Below, piece by piece: positions 48,509 to 56,865 of a stretch of 64,000 nucleotides of DNA (position 1 is its first letter; each line of letters opens with the position of its first letter). Under the pieces are notes generated by a model that was not told where the DNA came from, made no database searches, and worked only from the letters and a program-made list of their open reading frames with translations. The stretch is from Kutzneria chonburiensis (GTDB lineage: Bacteria > Actinomycetota > Actinomycetes > Mycobacteriales > Pseudonocardiaceae). Location of the stretch: positions 4,402,001 through 4,466,000 of the forward strand of contig NZ_CP097263.1 in assembly GCF_028622115.1 (NCBI RefSeq). The letters run 5' to 3'. Both the position numbers and the translations under genes were made by a program.

Positions 48509-49021
48509 ATGACCTGGTCCTTCGCCACCGCACGGGTGCCGGCCACGTTCGCCGCCGCCATCGACGAGCAGGCGAACATCGAGCACGCCGCCGGCGACGG
48601 GCAGACGCTGTGCGGCCTCGACCTGGCCCGCATGGAGATCTACCGGCACCTCTTCGGCGGCCGCAGCACGCCGAACTGCCCCGACTGCGCCGCCGCCGTG
48701 GCCGCCGCGCCCACCGAGCCCTCGTACCAGGAACGCCTGCACGATCGCGTTCTCGCTGCCGAGCCGAGTCGGCTGCGCGACGACCTCCTCGCGGCCCTTC
48801 GCGGCGGTGCCGAACTGCGGCTCGGGATCAACGGCCCCGCCGCGGGCATCACCCGGCATTACGCCCAGCTCGACCGGCTCGCCGAGGGCCGCGAAACCCT
48901 CGCTGCGGCGTTGTCCACCGCCACGCGTGTGATCATCAACGAGGTGGTCGACGGCGGCGGGGACTTCGTGGTCGTGCAGGCCGACGGCGCTCCCCCGGTG
49001 CTCGGCCGACGGTCCGCCTGA
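48509..49021 (+). CDS. Hypothetical protein with a CxxC motif
   Basis: A 170-residue protein. It begins MTWSFATARVPATFAAAIDE and contains TLCGLDLARMEIYRHLFGGR followed by PNCPDCAAAVAAAP, where three cysteines (C-x30-C-x2-C-like) could bind zinc. The C-terminal half is alpha/beta (DDLLAALRGGAELRLGINGP; RVIINEVVDGGGDFVVVQAD). No family recognised. It starts 10 bp after the preceding gene on the same strand, so probably the same transcript. Confidence 0.65.
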   Translation: MTWSFATARVPATFAAAIDEQANIEHAAGDGQTLCGLDLARMEIYRHLFGGRSTPNCPDCAAAVAAAPTEPSYQERLHDRVLAAEPSRLRDDLLAALRGGAELRLGINGPAAGITRHYAQLDRLAEGRETLAAALSTATRVIINEVVDGGGDFVVVQADGAPPVLGRRSA

Positions 49022-49056
49022 CGTCACAAACCCGGGCCCTGCCCTGTCTTAGCGGC

Positions 49057-49413
49057 ATGAGCCAAGCACTGGAGTCCAAGACCGGCGTCGACGGGCCGGT
49101 CACCGTGATCAAGAACTACGCCGTGCCGGCGGCCGAGGCCGACTACTTCGTCGAGGTGTACCGGGAAAACGCCCGGATGCTGACGACCCACCCGGGCTTC
49201 ATCCGGTCCCGCCTGCACCGGGCACTGGCCGACGGGCCGGAGGAGGCCCGGTTCGTGCACATCGCCGACTGGAGCTCGGGCACGGCGTTGGACAAGGCGA
49301 CGGCCGATCCGGCGTGGCGGGCATCGCTGCACCAGATGTTCACCGATCCCGGTCTGCACATCACGTCCGAACCGGCGGCCTACCGCATCGCGGTGGAGCT
49401 CAATCCCTCGTGA
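49057..49413 (+). CDS. Antibiotic-biosynthesis-monooxygenase-fold protein
   Basis: A 118-residue protein of the ABM fold: VTVIKNYAVPAAEADYFVEV, NARMLTTHPGFIRSRLHRAL, ADGPEEARFVHIADWSSGTA and LHQMFTDPGLHITSEPAAYR. Members include heme-degrading and cofactor-free monooxygenases and many stand-alone proteins of unknown role. The ATG at 49057 gives a normal length. It converges with a glycosyltransferase gene 2 bp downstream. Confidence 0.8.
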   Translation: MSQALESKTGVDGPVTVIKNYAVPAAEADYFVEVYRENARMLTTHPGFIRSRLHRALADGPEEARFVHIADWSSGTALDKATADPAWRASLHQMFTDPGLHITSEPAAYRIAVELNPS

Positions 49414-49415
49414 GG

Positions 49416-50603
49416 TCAGGCCGCCATGCCGAGTGGGACGCGCGTGCTGACGCGGCGGATCAGCCGGGCGTACGACGCGATCATCCGGCGGCGGCCGAAC
49501 TCGGCCCGGGCGGCGCGGAGGGCGGGGGCGAATTCGGGGCGGCGGGCCAGCGCCTCGCACCAGGCGTCGGCAATGGCCAAGGGGTCCGAACCGGTGAGCA
49601 GGCCGCGGCCGGCGACGATGGCCGGGCAGTCACCGACGGCGGTGGCCACGGGAACGGCGCCGCACATCATGCCCTCGATCAAGCACAGCGGAGCGGCCTC
49701 GCCGAAGGCGGAGGTCAGCGCCACGACGTCCGCGGCGGCGAAGAGCACCTGGGGATCGTCGCGGACGCCGAGGCGGTGCAGGCGCGCGGACGTCTCCAGG
49801 CCGACGGCGGCGAGATCGTCGGCCAGCAACGGGTTCGCCGCGGTCATGCCCGCCCCGCACAACACGACGTGGGCGTCGGGCCGAGCGGCGAGGAAAGCGC
49901 TTGCGGCGGCCAGGAACAGTGGCACGTTCTTCATCTCGTCGTAGCGAGCGGCGAAGACGATCACCGGGGCGGCGGCGCCGATGCCCACCGACCGACGAAA
50001 GCGGGCGCGGGCCACCCGGTCGGGCCGGAAGCGGCGCAGGTCGACGCCGTTGGGAATGACCTCGAGCAGGGAGTCGGGAATCCCGGCGGCGCGATAGGCG
50101 TCCCGGGTCGACTCGGCGCAGCACACCAGCGCGGCGACGACCCCGGTCGCCACGGCCACCCGCAGCGAATCCAGCGCCGCGCCCTGGTTCTCCGGATCGG
50201 ACCGGTGCAGGCAGGTGATCACCGGCTTGCGCACGTCGGCCTGGTTGACCAGACGCAGCGGCTGCTCCTTGAGCGTCAGCACGACGTCCACATCGGACAC
50301 CGCCCGCTCGAACGCGGCCAGCTCCAGCGAGTCGAACGCCGCAGGACCCGTGCTGCCGGAACGCAACGCGGACACGGCAAGCCCGGCCGCCACCAGCTTG
50401 CGGTAGCAGGCGTCGTCCTCCATCCGCTGCACGGTGGCCTCGCGACGGGCCTGCCCGTGCAGGCTCAGCACGCGATGGGACTGCCCGCGGCCGTGCAGGC
50501 CGGCCAGCACGTCGCTGTGCAGAATGCGCGCGCCACCGCTGAAGAACCCCTCGTAGAGGGACAGCGCCCTGATCTCTCCGCCCACCCGCACATGGTGTGG
50601 CAC
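49416..50603 (-). CDS. GT4-family glycosyltransferase
   Basis: A 395-residue GT-B enzyme. The donor-binding half shows VIPNGVDLRRFRPD at about 190-203, VIVFAARYDEMKNVPLFLAA, VVLCGAGMTAANPLLADDLA, LGVRDDPQVLFAAADVVALT and the acidic SAFGEAAPLCLIEGMMCGAV motif (E-x7-E), all typical of GT4. The acceptor-binding N-terminus begins ALSLYEGFFSGGARILHSDV. The GTG start at 50603 is one of several closely spaced candidates. The acceptor is unknown and no polysaccharide cluster surrounds it. Confidence 0.9.
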   Translation of the reverse strand: MPHHVRVGGEIRALSLYEGFFSGGARILHSDVLAGLHGRGQSHRVLSLHGQARREATVQRMEDDACYRKLVAAGLAVSALRSGSTGPAAFDSLELAAFERAVSDVDVVLTLKEQPLRLVNQADVRKPVITCLHRSDPENQGAALDSLRVAVATGVVAALVCCAESTRDAYRAAGIPDSLLEVIPNGVDLRRFRPDRVARARFRRSVGIGAAAPVIVFAARYDEMKNVPLFLAAASAFLAARPDAHVVLCGAGMTAANPLLADDLAAVGLETSARLHRLGVRDDPQVLFAAADVVALTSAFGEAAPLCLIEGMMCGAVPVATAVGDCPAIVAGRGLLTGSDPLAIADAWCEALARRPEFAPALRAARAEFGRRRMIASYARLIRRVSTRVPLGMAA

Positions 50604-50671
50604 ATCGTGTTACGCGCCTCTAGCACGGCGAAAACGTCGTGTGAATTCAACGCCCCGCGCAGCTGAAACCC

Positions 50672-52090
50672 TCACCAGGGCGAAGGGGCGTAGTCCTTCA
50701 GGAAGCAGCCGTGCAGGTCCTCGCCGGCCTCGCCGCGCACGATGGGGTCGTAGACGCGGGCGGCGCCGTCGACCAGGTCGAGCGGGGCGTGGAAACCCTC
50801 GTCGGCCAGGCGGAGCTTGGTGGGATGCGGCCGCTCGTCGGTGATCCAGCCGGTGTCGACGGCGGTCATCAGGATGCCGTCGTCGAGCATCTCGCCGGCG
50901 CTGGTGCGGGTGAGCATGTTCAACGCGGCCTTGGACATGTTGGTGTGCGGATGGCCGGGGCCCTTGTAGGCGCGGCCGAACTGGCCCTCCATGGCCGACA
51001 CGTTGACCACGTACTTGCGGCGGGCCTGGGCAGCAACCATGGCGGGGCGCAGCCGGCTGATGAGGATGAACGGGGCGGTCTGGTTGCAGAGCTGGACCTC
51101 GAGCAGCTCGATGGGGTCGACCTGGTCCACGGTCTGGGTCCAGCTGTTGATCGACGCCGTGTCCGGCATGAGGCCGGCGGCGTCGATGGCGGTGCCGGCG
51201 GCGTAGTGGGCCAGCGAGGCGGAGCCGGCGGTCAGGGCCAGCGCCGTCACGTCGACCGACAATGCCTTGAGCTCGGCACCGACCAGGGCCAGCGGGTGGG
51301 CGTCGTGCGGACTGCCGAGGGTGATCATCTCGGGCATGGGGCCGGCGGGCAGCGGGTCGGATTCGGCCTCGACGAGCAGCGAGTACGAGCCGGGCGAGCG
51401 CCGTACCGTCTGGGCGGCGTTGTTGATCAGGATGTCCAGCGGCCCGGCCGCGGCCACGGTGTCGGCCAGCGCCACGACCTGGGCCGGGTCGCGCAGGTCG
51501 ACGCCGATGACACGGAGCCGGTGCAGCCAGTCGGCGCTGTCCGGCATGGCGGCGAACCGGCGCACGGCGTCGCCGGGGAACCGGGTGGTGATCGTGGTGT
51601 GCGCGCCGTCGCGCAGCAGCCGCAACGCGATGTACATGCCGATCTTGGCCCGGCCGCCGGTGAGCAGCGCGGTCCGGCCGGTCAGGTCGGTACGGGCGTC
51701 GCGCTTGGCCCGGTTGAACGCCGCGCACGAGGGGCACAGCTGGTGGTAGAAGGCGTCCACCTCGACGTACCGCTGCTTGCAGACGTAGCAGGACCGCGGC
51801 CGCAGCAGGGTGCCGGCGGTCGCGCCGACCGCGCTGGACACCAGCGGGATGCCCTGGGTCTCGTCGTCGATCCGCACCGCGGAGCCGGTCGCGGTCTGCG
51901 CCGTCACCAGCCGGTCGGCTTCGGTCACGGCCTTGCGGGCCTGGCTGCGGCGGTCCTGGCGGGCCAGCTTCGCGATCTTGGAGGAGGCCCGGCGCAGCTG
52001 GACCGCGGTGGGGTGCTCCGGGGGCAGCGCGCTCACCTCGGCCAGCACCCGCAGGCACGTCTCCAGGTCGGCGGGGTCGATCTCGGACAT
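50672..52090 (-). CDS. SDR oxidoreductase with N-terminal zinc-ribbon-like segment
   Basis: 472 residues from the ATG at 52090. Residues about 1-90 are helical (ETCLRVLAEVSALPPEHPTA; KLARQDRRSQARKAVTEADR). A four-cysteine segment follows, SCYVCKQRYVEVDAFYHQLC with PSC, i.e. C-x2-C-x14-C-x2-C, as in a zinc ribbon. The SDR domain follows from about 140: LTGRTALLTGGRAKIGMYIA, PLDILINNAAQTVRRS, YVVNVSAMEGQFGRAYKGPG and HPHTNMSKAALNMLTRTSAG. The catalytic Tyr position is uncertain (AYKGPGHPHTNMSK). The split between strand 5 and the catalytic site contains a long insertion. Divergent from another SDR gene 27 bp away. Confidence 0.82.
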   Translation of the reverse strand: MSEIDPADLETCLRVLAEVSALPPEHPTAVQLRRASSKIAKLARQDRRSQARKAVTEADRLVTAQTATGSAVRIDDETQGIPLVSSAVGATAGTLLRPRSCYVCKQRYVEVDAFYHQLCPSCAAFNRAKRDARTDLTGRTALLTGGRAKIGMYIALRLLRDGAHTTITTRFPGDAVRRFAAMPDSADWLHRLRVIGVDLRDPAQVVALADTVAAAGPLDILINNAAQTVRRSPGSYSLLVEAESDPLPAGPMPEMITLGSPHDAHPLALVGAELKALSVDVTALALTAGSASLAHYAAGTAIDAAGLMPDTASINSWTQTVDQVDPIELLEVQLCNQTAPFILISRLRPAMVAAQARRKYVVNVSAMEGQFGRAYKGPGHPHTNMSKAALNMLTRTSAGEMLDDGILMTAVDTGWITDERPHPTKLRLADEGFHAPLDLVDGAARVYDPIVRGEAGEDLHGCFLKDYAPSPW

Positions 52091-52117
52091 GACCGGCACT
52101 CTAACCTCGACCCGGTG

Positions 52118-52834
52118 ATGAGTTTGCATGGCAAGGCGGCTCTCGTGACCGGGGCCACTGGCGGCATCGGGGCCGGCATCGCCGCCCGGCTGGCCGCCCA
52201 GGGCGCGCGGGTGCTGGCGCACTACCGCACCCGTCCGCCGGATGATCCGGAAACCCTTGCGGTGCAAGCGGATCTCCGCGAACCGGCCGAGGTGCAGCGG
52301 CTGCTCGACGCGGCCGTGGAGCGACTCGGCGGGCTCGACATCGTGGTCAACAACGCCGGTGTGCAACCGGTGCGGCCGCTGTCGGAGCTGACACTGGCCG
52401 ACTGGCGGGAGGTGTTCGCCGGCACCCTCGACACGGCCTTTCTCGTCACGAAAGCGGCGGCAGAACTGCTGGGCCCGGGCGGTTCGATCATCAACATCGG
52501 CTCCATCGAGGGCACGCTGCCGGCCGTCGGCCACGCGCACTACGCCTCGGCCAAGGCGGCGCTGCTCATGCACACCAAGGCCGCCGCGCTGGAGTACGGG
52601 CCGCGCGGCCTCCGCGTCAACGCCGTCTCCCCCGGTCTGATCTCCCGGCCCGGCCTCGACGAGGCGTGGCCGGAAGGAGTGGCCAGTTGGCGTGAGCACG
52701 CGCCGCTGGGCCGGCTCGGCACGCCCGAGGACGTCGGCGACGCGTGTGCGTTCCTCGCATCGGATCTGGCCCGGTGGATCACCGGCCAGAACCTCGTCGT
52801 CGACGGCGGCATGTCGGTGGTGCCGGCATGGTAG
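52118..52834 (+). CDS. Classical short-chain dehydrogenase/reductase
   Basis: A 238-residue classical SDR: Rossmann motif VTGATGGIGAGIAARLAAQG, then GGLDIVVNNAGVQPVRPLSE, catalytic Ser in SIINIGSIEGTLPAVG and Tyr/Lys in HAHYASAKAALLMHTKAAAL. The C-terminus ITGQNLVVDGGMSVVPAW is typical. The ATG at 52118 is preferred over the GTG at 52115. The last 7 bp overlap the start of the cupin gene, so the pair is probably coupled. Confidence 0.92.
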   Translation: MSLHGKAALVTGATGGIGAGIAARLAAQGARVLAHYRTRPPDDPETLAVQADLREPAEVQRLLDAAVERLGGLDIVVNNAGVQPVRPLSELTLADWREVFAGTLDTAFLVTKAAAELLGPGGSIINIGSIEGTLPAVGHAHYASAKAALLMHTKAAALEYGPRGLRVNAVSPGLISRPGLDEAWPEGVASWREHAPLGRLGTPEDVGDACAFLASDLARWITGQNLVVDGGMSVVPAW

Positions 52835-53265
52835 ACATCGTTGCGGCGCTTGGCCTTCAGCCGTTGCCGGTGGAGGGCGGGCACTGGGCCCAGACCTGGC
52901 GTGACGCCAACTCCACCGGCATCTACTACCTGCTGCGGTCGCCGGAGTTCTCGGCCCTGCACCGGCTCACGCACCCGGAGATCTTCAGCTTCCACGCCGG
53001 GGCGCCGGCCCGGATGCTGTTGCTGCATCCCGACGGCACGGTGACCCGACCGGTGCTCGGCATCGACTTCGCCGCCGGGCAGCGGCCCCAGGTCGCCGTG
53101 CCGGCCGGCGTCTGGCAGGCCACGGAAACCTTGGGCGAGTGGAGTCTGCTCGGCACGTTCATGGCCCCGCCCTACACCGACGACTGCATCACCTTCGCCG
53201 ACGAGACGCTGGCCGCCGCCTACCCGGAGGCAGCCGCCGACATCCGCCGCCTGACGGCCCCATGA
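52828..53265 (+). CDS. Cupin (DUF985, cupin_5) protein
   Basis: A 145-residue beta-barrel protein of the DUF985/cupin_5 family: LQPLPVEGGHWAQTWRDANS, TGIYYLLRSPEFSALHRLTH, PEIFSFHAGAPARMLLLHPD, QVAVPAGVWQATETLGEWSL and LGTFMAPPYTDDCITFADET. Members are thought to bind sugar or nucleotide-sugar-like ligands or to act as isomerases, but function is mostly unknown. The ATG at 52828 overlaps the SDR stop. Followed by a repeat with hairpins. Confidence 0.88.
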   Translation: MVDIVAALGLQPLPVEGGHWAQTWRDANSTGIYYLLRSPEFSALHRLTHPEIFSFHAGAPARMLLLHPDGTVTRPVLGIDFAAGQRPQVAVPAGVWQATETLGEWSLLGTFMAPPYTDDCITFADETLAAAYPEAAADIRRLTAP

Positions 53266-53380
53266 TCAAGGGACCGATCCTCTCGTTGAACGTCAGGAAG
53301 GGCCCCTTCCTGACGCCGCCGGCAAGATCAAGGGACCGATACTGGCGTTCAACGTCAGTAAGGGGCCCTTCCTGACACAA
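53265..53380. repeat. Tandem repeat with two hairpins between the cupin and LacI genes
   Basis: Two copies of a unit starting ATCAAGGGACCGAT (53265 and 53327, period 62 bp), each with a dyad of the type GTCAGGAAGG...CCTTCCTGAC (53292-53314; second copy with GTCAGTAAGG and C-terminal CCTTCCTGAC, 53354-53376). It lies between converging genes and probably terminates both. The GGAAGGGGCC core is shared with the hairpin at 36421-36470. Confidence 0.8.
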
Positions 53381-53391
53381 GCCGAGGGGCG

Positions 53392-54396
53392 TTAGCGGGC
53401 GGGGGCGGTTGAGCCGCGGACTACGAGCTCGGGTTCGAAGAGGAGCTCCTCGGTGGAGACCGCGGCGCCCTCGATCTGGTTGACCAGCAGTTCGACCGCG
53501 GCCCGGCCCATGGCCTCGATGGGCTGGCGGACGGTGGTCAGCGGCGGGTCGATGCAGTTCATGAAGGCCGAGTCGTCGTAGCCGACCACGGAGACGTCGC
53601 CGGGCACGGTCAGGCCCTTGCGCCGCACGGCCCGGATGGCGCCGAGGGCCTGCGGGTCGCTGGCGCAGACGATGCCGGTGATGTCCTGGTTGAGCAGCTT
53701 GGACGTGGCCGCGTGGCCGCCTTCCAGCGAGAACATGGTGTGCTGGATGGCGCCGTCGATGATTTCCACGCCGGCGCGGGCGGCATGCGCCATGAAGGCC
53801 GCTTCCTTGCGGCGTGACGGCACGTGGTCGGGCGGCCCGAGCACCATGCCGACGCGGGTGTGGCCGAGCGACAGCAGGTGCCCGAGGGCCTGCTCGGCGG
53901 CCACCGCGTCGTCGCAGGCGACCTTGGGGAAGGCCAGGTCGTCGACGGCCGCGTTGACCAGCACGGCCGGCAGCTTCCGGTTGGTCAGCCGCAGGTAGTG
54001 CTCGTGCGAGGCGTCGGCCTGGGCGAACAGCCCGCCGGCGAACACCACGCCGGACACGTGCTGCTGGAGCAGCAGTTCCACGTACTCGGCCTCGGAGACG
54101 CCGCCGGCCGTGCGGGTGCACAGCACGGGGGTGAAACCCTGCTGGGCCAGCGCGTTCCCGACCACGTCGGCGAACGCCGGGAAGATGGGGTTCTGCAGCT
54201 CGGGCAGCACGAGGCCGACCAGCCGGGCCCGCTCGCCGCGCAGCTGCGTCGGTCGCTCGTAGCCGAGCACGTCCAGGGCGGTGAGCACGGCCGCGCGGGT
54301 GGCCTCGGAGACACCGGGCTTGCCGTTGAGCACGCGGCTGACGGTCGCCTCGCTGACTCCGACCTTCTGCGCGACCTCCGCAAGGCGTCTTGTCAT
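53392..54396 (-). CDS. LacI-family transcriptional regulator
   Basis: A 334-residue repressor from the ATG at 54396. The N-terminal HTH and hinge read TRRLAEVAQKVGVSEATVSR with VLNGKPGVSEATRAAV. The sugar-binding core has LVGLVLPELQNPIFPAFADV, DAVAAEQALGHLLSLGHTRV, GIVCASDPQALGAIRAVRRK and DVSVVGYDDSAFMNCIDPPL. It is divergent from an oligosaccharide ABC importer and alpha-glucosidase operon, and most likely represses that operon until an alpha-glucoside binds. Confidence 0.93.
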   Translation of the reverse strand: MTRRLAEVAQKVGVSEATVSRVLNGKPGVSEATRAAVLTALDVLGYERPTQLRGERARLVGLVLPELQNPIFPAFADVVGNALAQQGFTPVLCTRTAGGVSEAEYVELLLQQHVSGVVFAGGLFAQADASHEHYLRLTNRKLPAVLVNAAVDDLAFPKVACDDAVAAEQALGHLLSLGHTRVGMVLGPPDHVPSRRKEAAFMAHAARAGVEIIDGAIQHTMFSLEGGHAATSKLLNQDITGIVCASDPQALGAIRAVRRKGLTVPGDVSVVGYDDSAFMNCIDPPLTTVRQPIEAMGRAAVELLVNQIEGAAVSTEELLFEPELVVRGSTAPAR

Positions 54397-54487
54397 GTCG
54401 CAACTATACGACAGGTGGCGCAAGAGGCTTGCACTCACTTGCGGCGAGCCGACGACCCCCAACGCCATTCAGGGGAATCACGTCACG

Positions 54488-54516
54488 ATCTTGCGTATCC
54501 GTGTCAACATCTTGCG
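54488..54516. promoter_or_regulatory. Direct repeat in the sugar-operon promoter
   Basis: ATCTTGCG occurs at 54488-54495 and 54509-54516, a 21-bp period, with partial matches (CTTGCG) nearby at 54426-54442 on the LacI side. Two helical turns between copies fit two repressor half-sites or dimers. The divergent gap 54397-54577 (181 bp) holds no gene. Assignment to the LacI protein is by position. Confidence 0.45.
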
Positions 54517-54577
54517 GCCACGTGTCCAGAAGATCTATGGTGTGCGCCACACTCCACCGCGTCAGGGGAGACACCTG

Positions 54578-55945
54578 ATGAGAACTGACAGCTTTCGCAC
54601 CGCCGCCGCGTTAGTGCTGGCCACCGGCCTCACCGTCGGCTTGACGGCCGCGTGCAGCGGCGGCGCCGACCAGCAGGCCGGCGGCCCGGTGACGATCACC
54701 ATCGACGGCCAGCCGCCGCAGACCCAGCCGTTCGACCGCAAGATCTTCGACGCCGACGTGGCCGCGTTCGAGAAGGCCCACCCGGACATCAAGGTCCAGG
54801 CGCACGAAGGCTTCATGGACCCGAAGACGTTCTCGGCCAAGCTGGCCGGCGGCCAGCTCGAGGACGTCTTCTACGTCTACTTCACCGACCCGGCCAACCT
54901 GATCGCGCGCCACCAGGCGGCCGACATCACCGACTACGTCAAGGACGTGCCGCACGTCGGCGACATCCAGCCCGCCCTGGTGGACGTCTTCAAGGACGCG
55001 CAGGGCCACGTCTACGGCCTTCCGACGGCCAACTACTCGATGGGCCTGCTCTACAACCGGGCCCTGTTCACCAAGGCCGGCCTCGACCCGGACAAGCCGC
55101 CGACCACCTGGGACGAGGTCCGCGCGGACGCCAAGAAGATCACCGCGCTCGGCAACAACACCATCGGCTTCGCCGACTACTCGGCCAGCGGCCAGGGCGG
55201 CTGGCACTTCACCACCGAGATGTACGCCAACGGTGGCGACATCGCCAAGAAGGACGGCAGCACCTGGAAGGCCGACTTCGACAACGCCACCGGCAAGCAG
55301 GTCCTCCAGAACCTGCACGACATGCGCTGGACCGACAACACCATGGGCAGCAAGCAGCTGCTCCAGATCGCCGACGTGCAGGGCATGATGGGCGCCGGCC
55401 AGCTGGGCATGTACCTGGCCGCGGCCGACAACATCCCGACGCTGGTCAACCAGTTCAAGGGCAACTACGCCGACTACGGCCTCGGCGCGATGCCCGGCGG
55501 CAAGGGCACGCTGATCGGCGGCGAGGGGTACATGATCAACCCCAAGGCCACGCCCGCGCAGATCAAGGCCGGCCTGACCTGGATCCAGTGGAAGTACCTC
55601 AACCCGGAGCGGGTCGAGTCCGAGGTGCTCAGCACGTACAAGGCGCAGGGCCAGCCGGTCGGCCTGCCGGTGCCGCCGGTGCCGGACCTGTGGACCGGGG
55701 CCGTGCGTGACCAGCTGGAGCAGGCCAAGGCGAAGTTCGCCACCGTGCCGGTGTCCAACTACAAGCCGTACCTGGACGGCGGGCAGTCGCTCAAGGGCAG
55801 CCTCGAGCCGCCGAACGCCCAGCAGCTCTACACGATTCTCGACACCCTGATGTCGACCGTGCTGACGCAGCAGGACGCCAACATCGACCAGCTCCTCTCC
55901 GACGCGAGCCAGAAGGCGAACACCGTGCTCGCGCAGGTGAAGTGA
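54578..55945 (+). CDS. Extracellular oligosaccharide-binding lipoprotein of an ABC importer
   Basis: A 455-residue exported protein. The signal is AALVLATGLTVGLTAACSGG with lipobox Cys near residue 26. The mature part is a SBP_bac_1 sugar-binding fold: AFEKAHPDIKVQAHEGF, GQLEDVFYVYFTDPANLIAR, VYGLPTANYSMGLLYNRALF and GMMGAGQLGMYLAAADNIPT. The start at 54578 follows AGGGGAG. It is first of the importer operon and delivers alpha-glucosides or related oligosaccharides to the two permeases that follow. Confidence 0.92.
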   Translation: MRTDSFRTAAALVLATGLTVGLTAACSGGADQQAGGPVTITIDGQPPQTQPFDRKIFDADVAAFEKAHPDIKVQAHEGFMDPKTFSAKLAGGQLEDVFYVYFTDPANLIARHQAADITDYVKDVPHVGDIQPALVDVFKDAQGHVYGLPTANYSMGLLYNRALFTKAGLDPDKPPTTWDEVRADAKKITALGNNTIGFADYSASGQGGWHFTTEMYANGGDIAKKDGSTWKADFDNATGKQVLQNLHDMRWTDNTMGSKQLLQIADVQGMMGAGQLGMYLAAADNIPTLVNQFKGNYADYGLGAMPGGKGTLIGGEGYMINPKATPAQIKAGLTWIQWKYLNPERVESEVLSTYKAQGQPVGLPVPPVPDLWTGAVRDQLEQAKAKFATVPVSNYKPYLDGGQSLKGSLEPPNAQQLYTILDTLMSTVLTQQDANIDQLLSDASQKANTVLAQVK

Positions 55946-56865
55946 GCACCGCCGTCCGGTTGCCGTCGGCCGCGCTAGGGGTGCGGCCGGCGGCGCGGCT
56001 GCGCCGCCGGATCAGGGAGAACGTCACCGCCTACGGCCTGCTGTGCGCGGCCCTGCTGGTCTTCGCCGGCTTTTCCTGGTACCCGATCGTGCGGGGCATC
56101 CTGCTCAGCTTCCAGCAGGTCAACTTCGTCACCGCGCCGACCTGGGTCGGCCTGGAGAACTTCCAGAAGCTGTTCGCCGACCCGCAGTTCTGGGAAGCCT
56201 GGGTGAACACGCTGCTGTTCACCGGGCTGGCCCTGGTGTTCGGCTTCGCGGTGCCGTTCGCGATCGCCGTGCTGCTCAACGAACTCCGGCACGGCAAGGC
56301 GTACTTCCGGCTCGTGGTCTACCTTCCCGTGATGCTGCCGCCGGTGGTGGTGGCGCTGCTGTGGAAGTGGTTCTACGACCCGGGTCCCGGCCTGTTCAAC
56401 TCGGCGCTGCACGCGGTCGGCCTGCCCGGTCTGAGCTGGCTGGACTCCCCCACCACCGCGATGCTGTCGCTGGTGCTGGTGTCCACATGGGCCAACATGG
56501 GCTCGGCGACGCTGATCTACCTGGCGGCGCTGCAAACCATCTCCGGCGACCTGTACGAGGCGGCGGAACTGGACGGCGCCGGCCTGTGGCGGCGGCTGTG
56601 GCACGTGACCATCCCGCAGACCCGGTTCGCGCTGCTGGTGATGCTGTTGCTGCAACTCGTGGCCACCATGCAGGTGTTCACCGAGCCGTACATCATGACC
56701 GGCGGCGGGCCCGGTGACTCGACCGTCACGGTGTTGCTGCTGCTGTACAAGTACGCCTTCTTCTACAACGACTTCGGCACGGCCAGCGCGCTGAGCCTGC
56801 TGCTGTTCGTGGTGCTGGGCGTGTTCGGCCTGTTCTACGTCCGCCTGACCAGGAGGGCAGACTGA
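55942..56865 (+). CDS. ABC sugar importer permease (MalF/UgpA-like)
   Basis: A 307-residue, six-helix inner-membrane permease. The GTG start at 55942 overlaps the stop of the binding protein (GTGA). It has the MalF-type N-terminus AYGLLCAALLVFAGFSWYPI and the EAA loop EAAELDGAGLWRRLWHVTIP that contacts the ATPase. It pairs with the next gene as the transport channel. No ATPase gene is present here; a shared MsiK-type ATPase elsewhere in the genome is the usual actinomycete solution. Confidence 0.94.
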   Translation: MSTAVRLPSAALGVRPAARLRRRIRENVTAYGLLCAALLVFAGFSWYPIVRGILLSFQQVNFVTAPTWVGLENFQKLFADPQFWEAWVNTLLFTGLALVFGFAVPFAIAVLLNELRHGKAYFRLVVYLPVMLPPVVVALLWKWFYDPGPGLFNSALHAVGLPGLSWLDSPTTAMLSLVLVSTWANMGSATLIYLAALQTISGDLYEAAELDGAGLWRRLWHVTIPQTRFALLVMLLLQLVATMQVFTEPYIMTGGGPGDSTVTVLLLLYKYAFFYNDFGTASALSLLLFVVLGVFGLFYVRLTRRAD

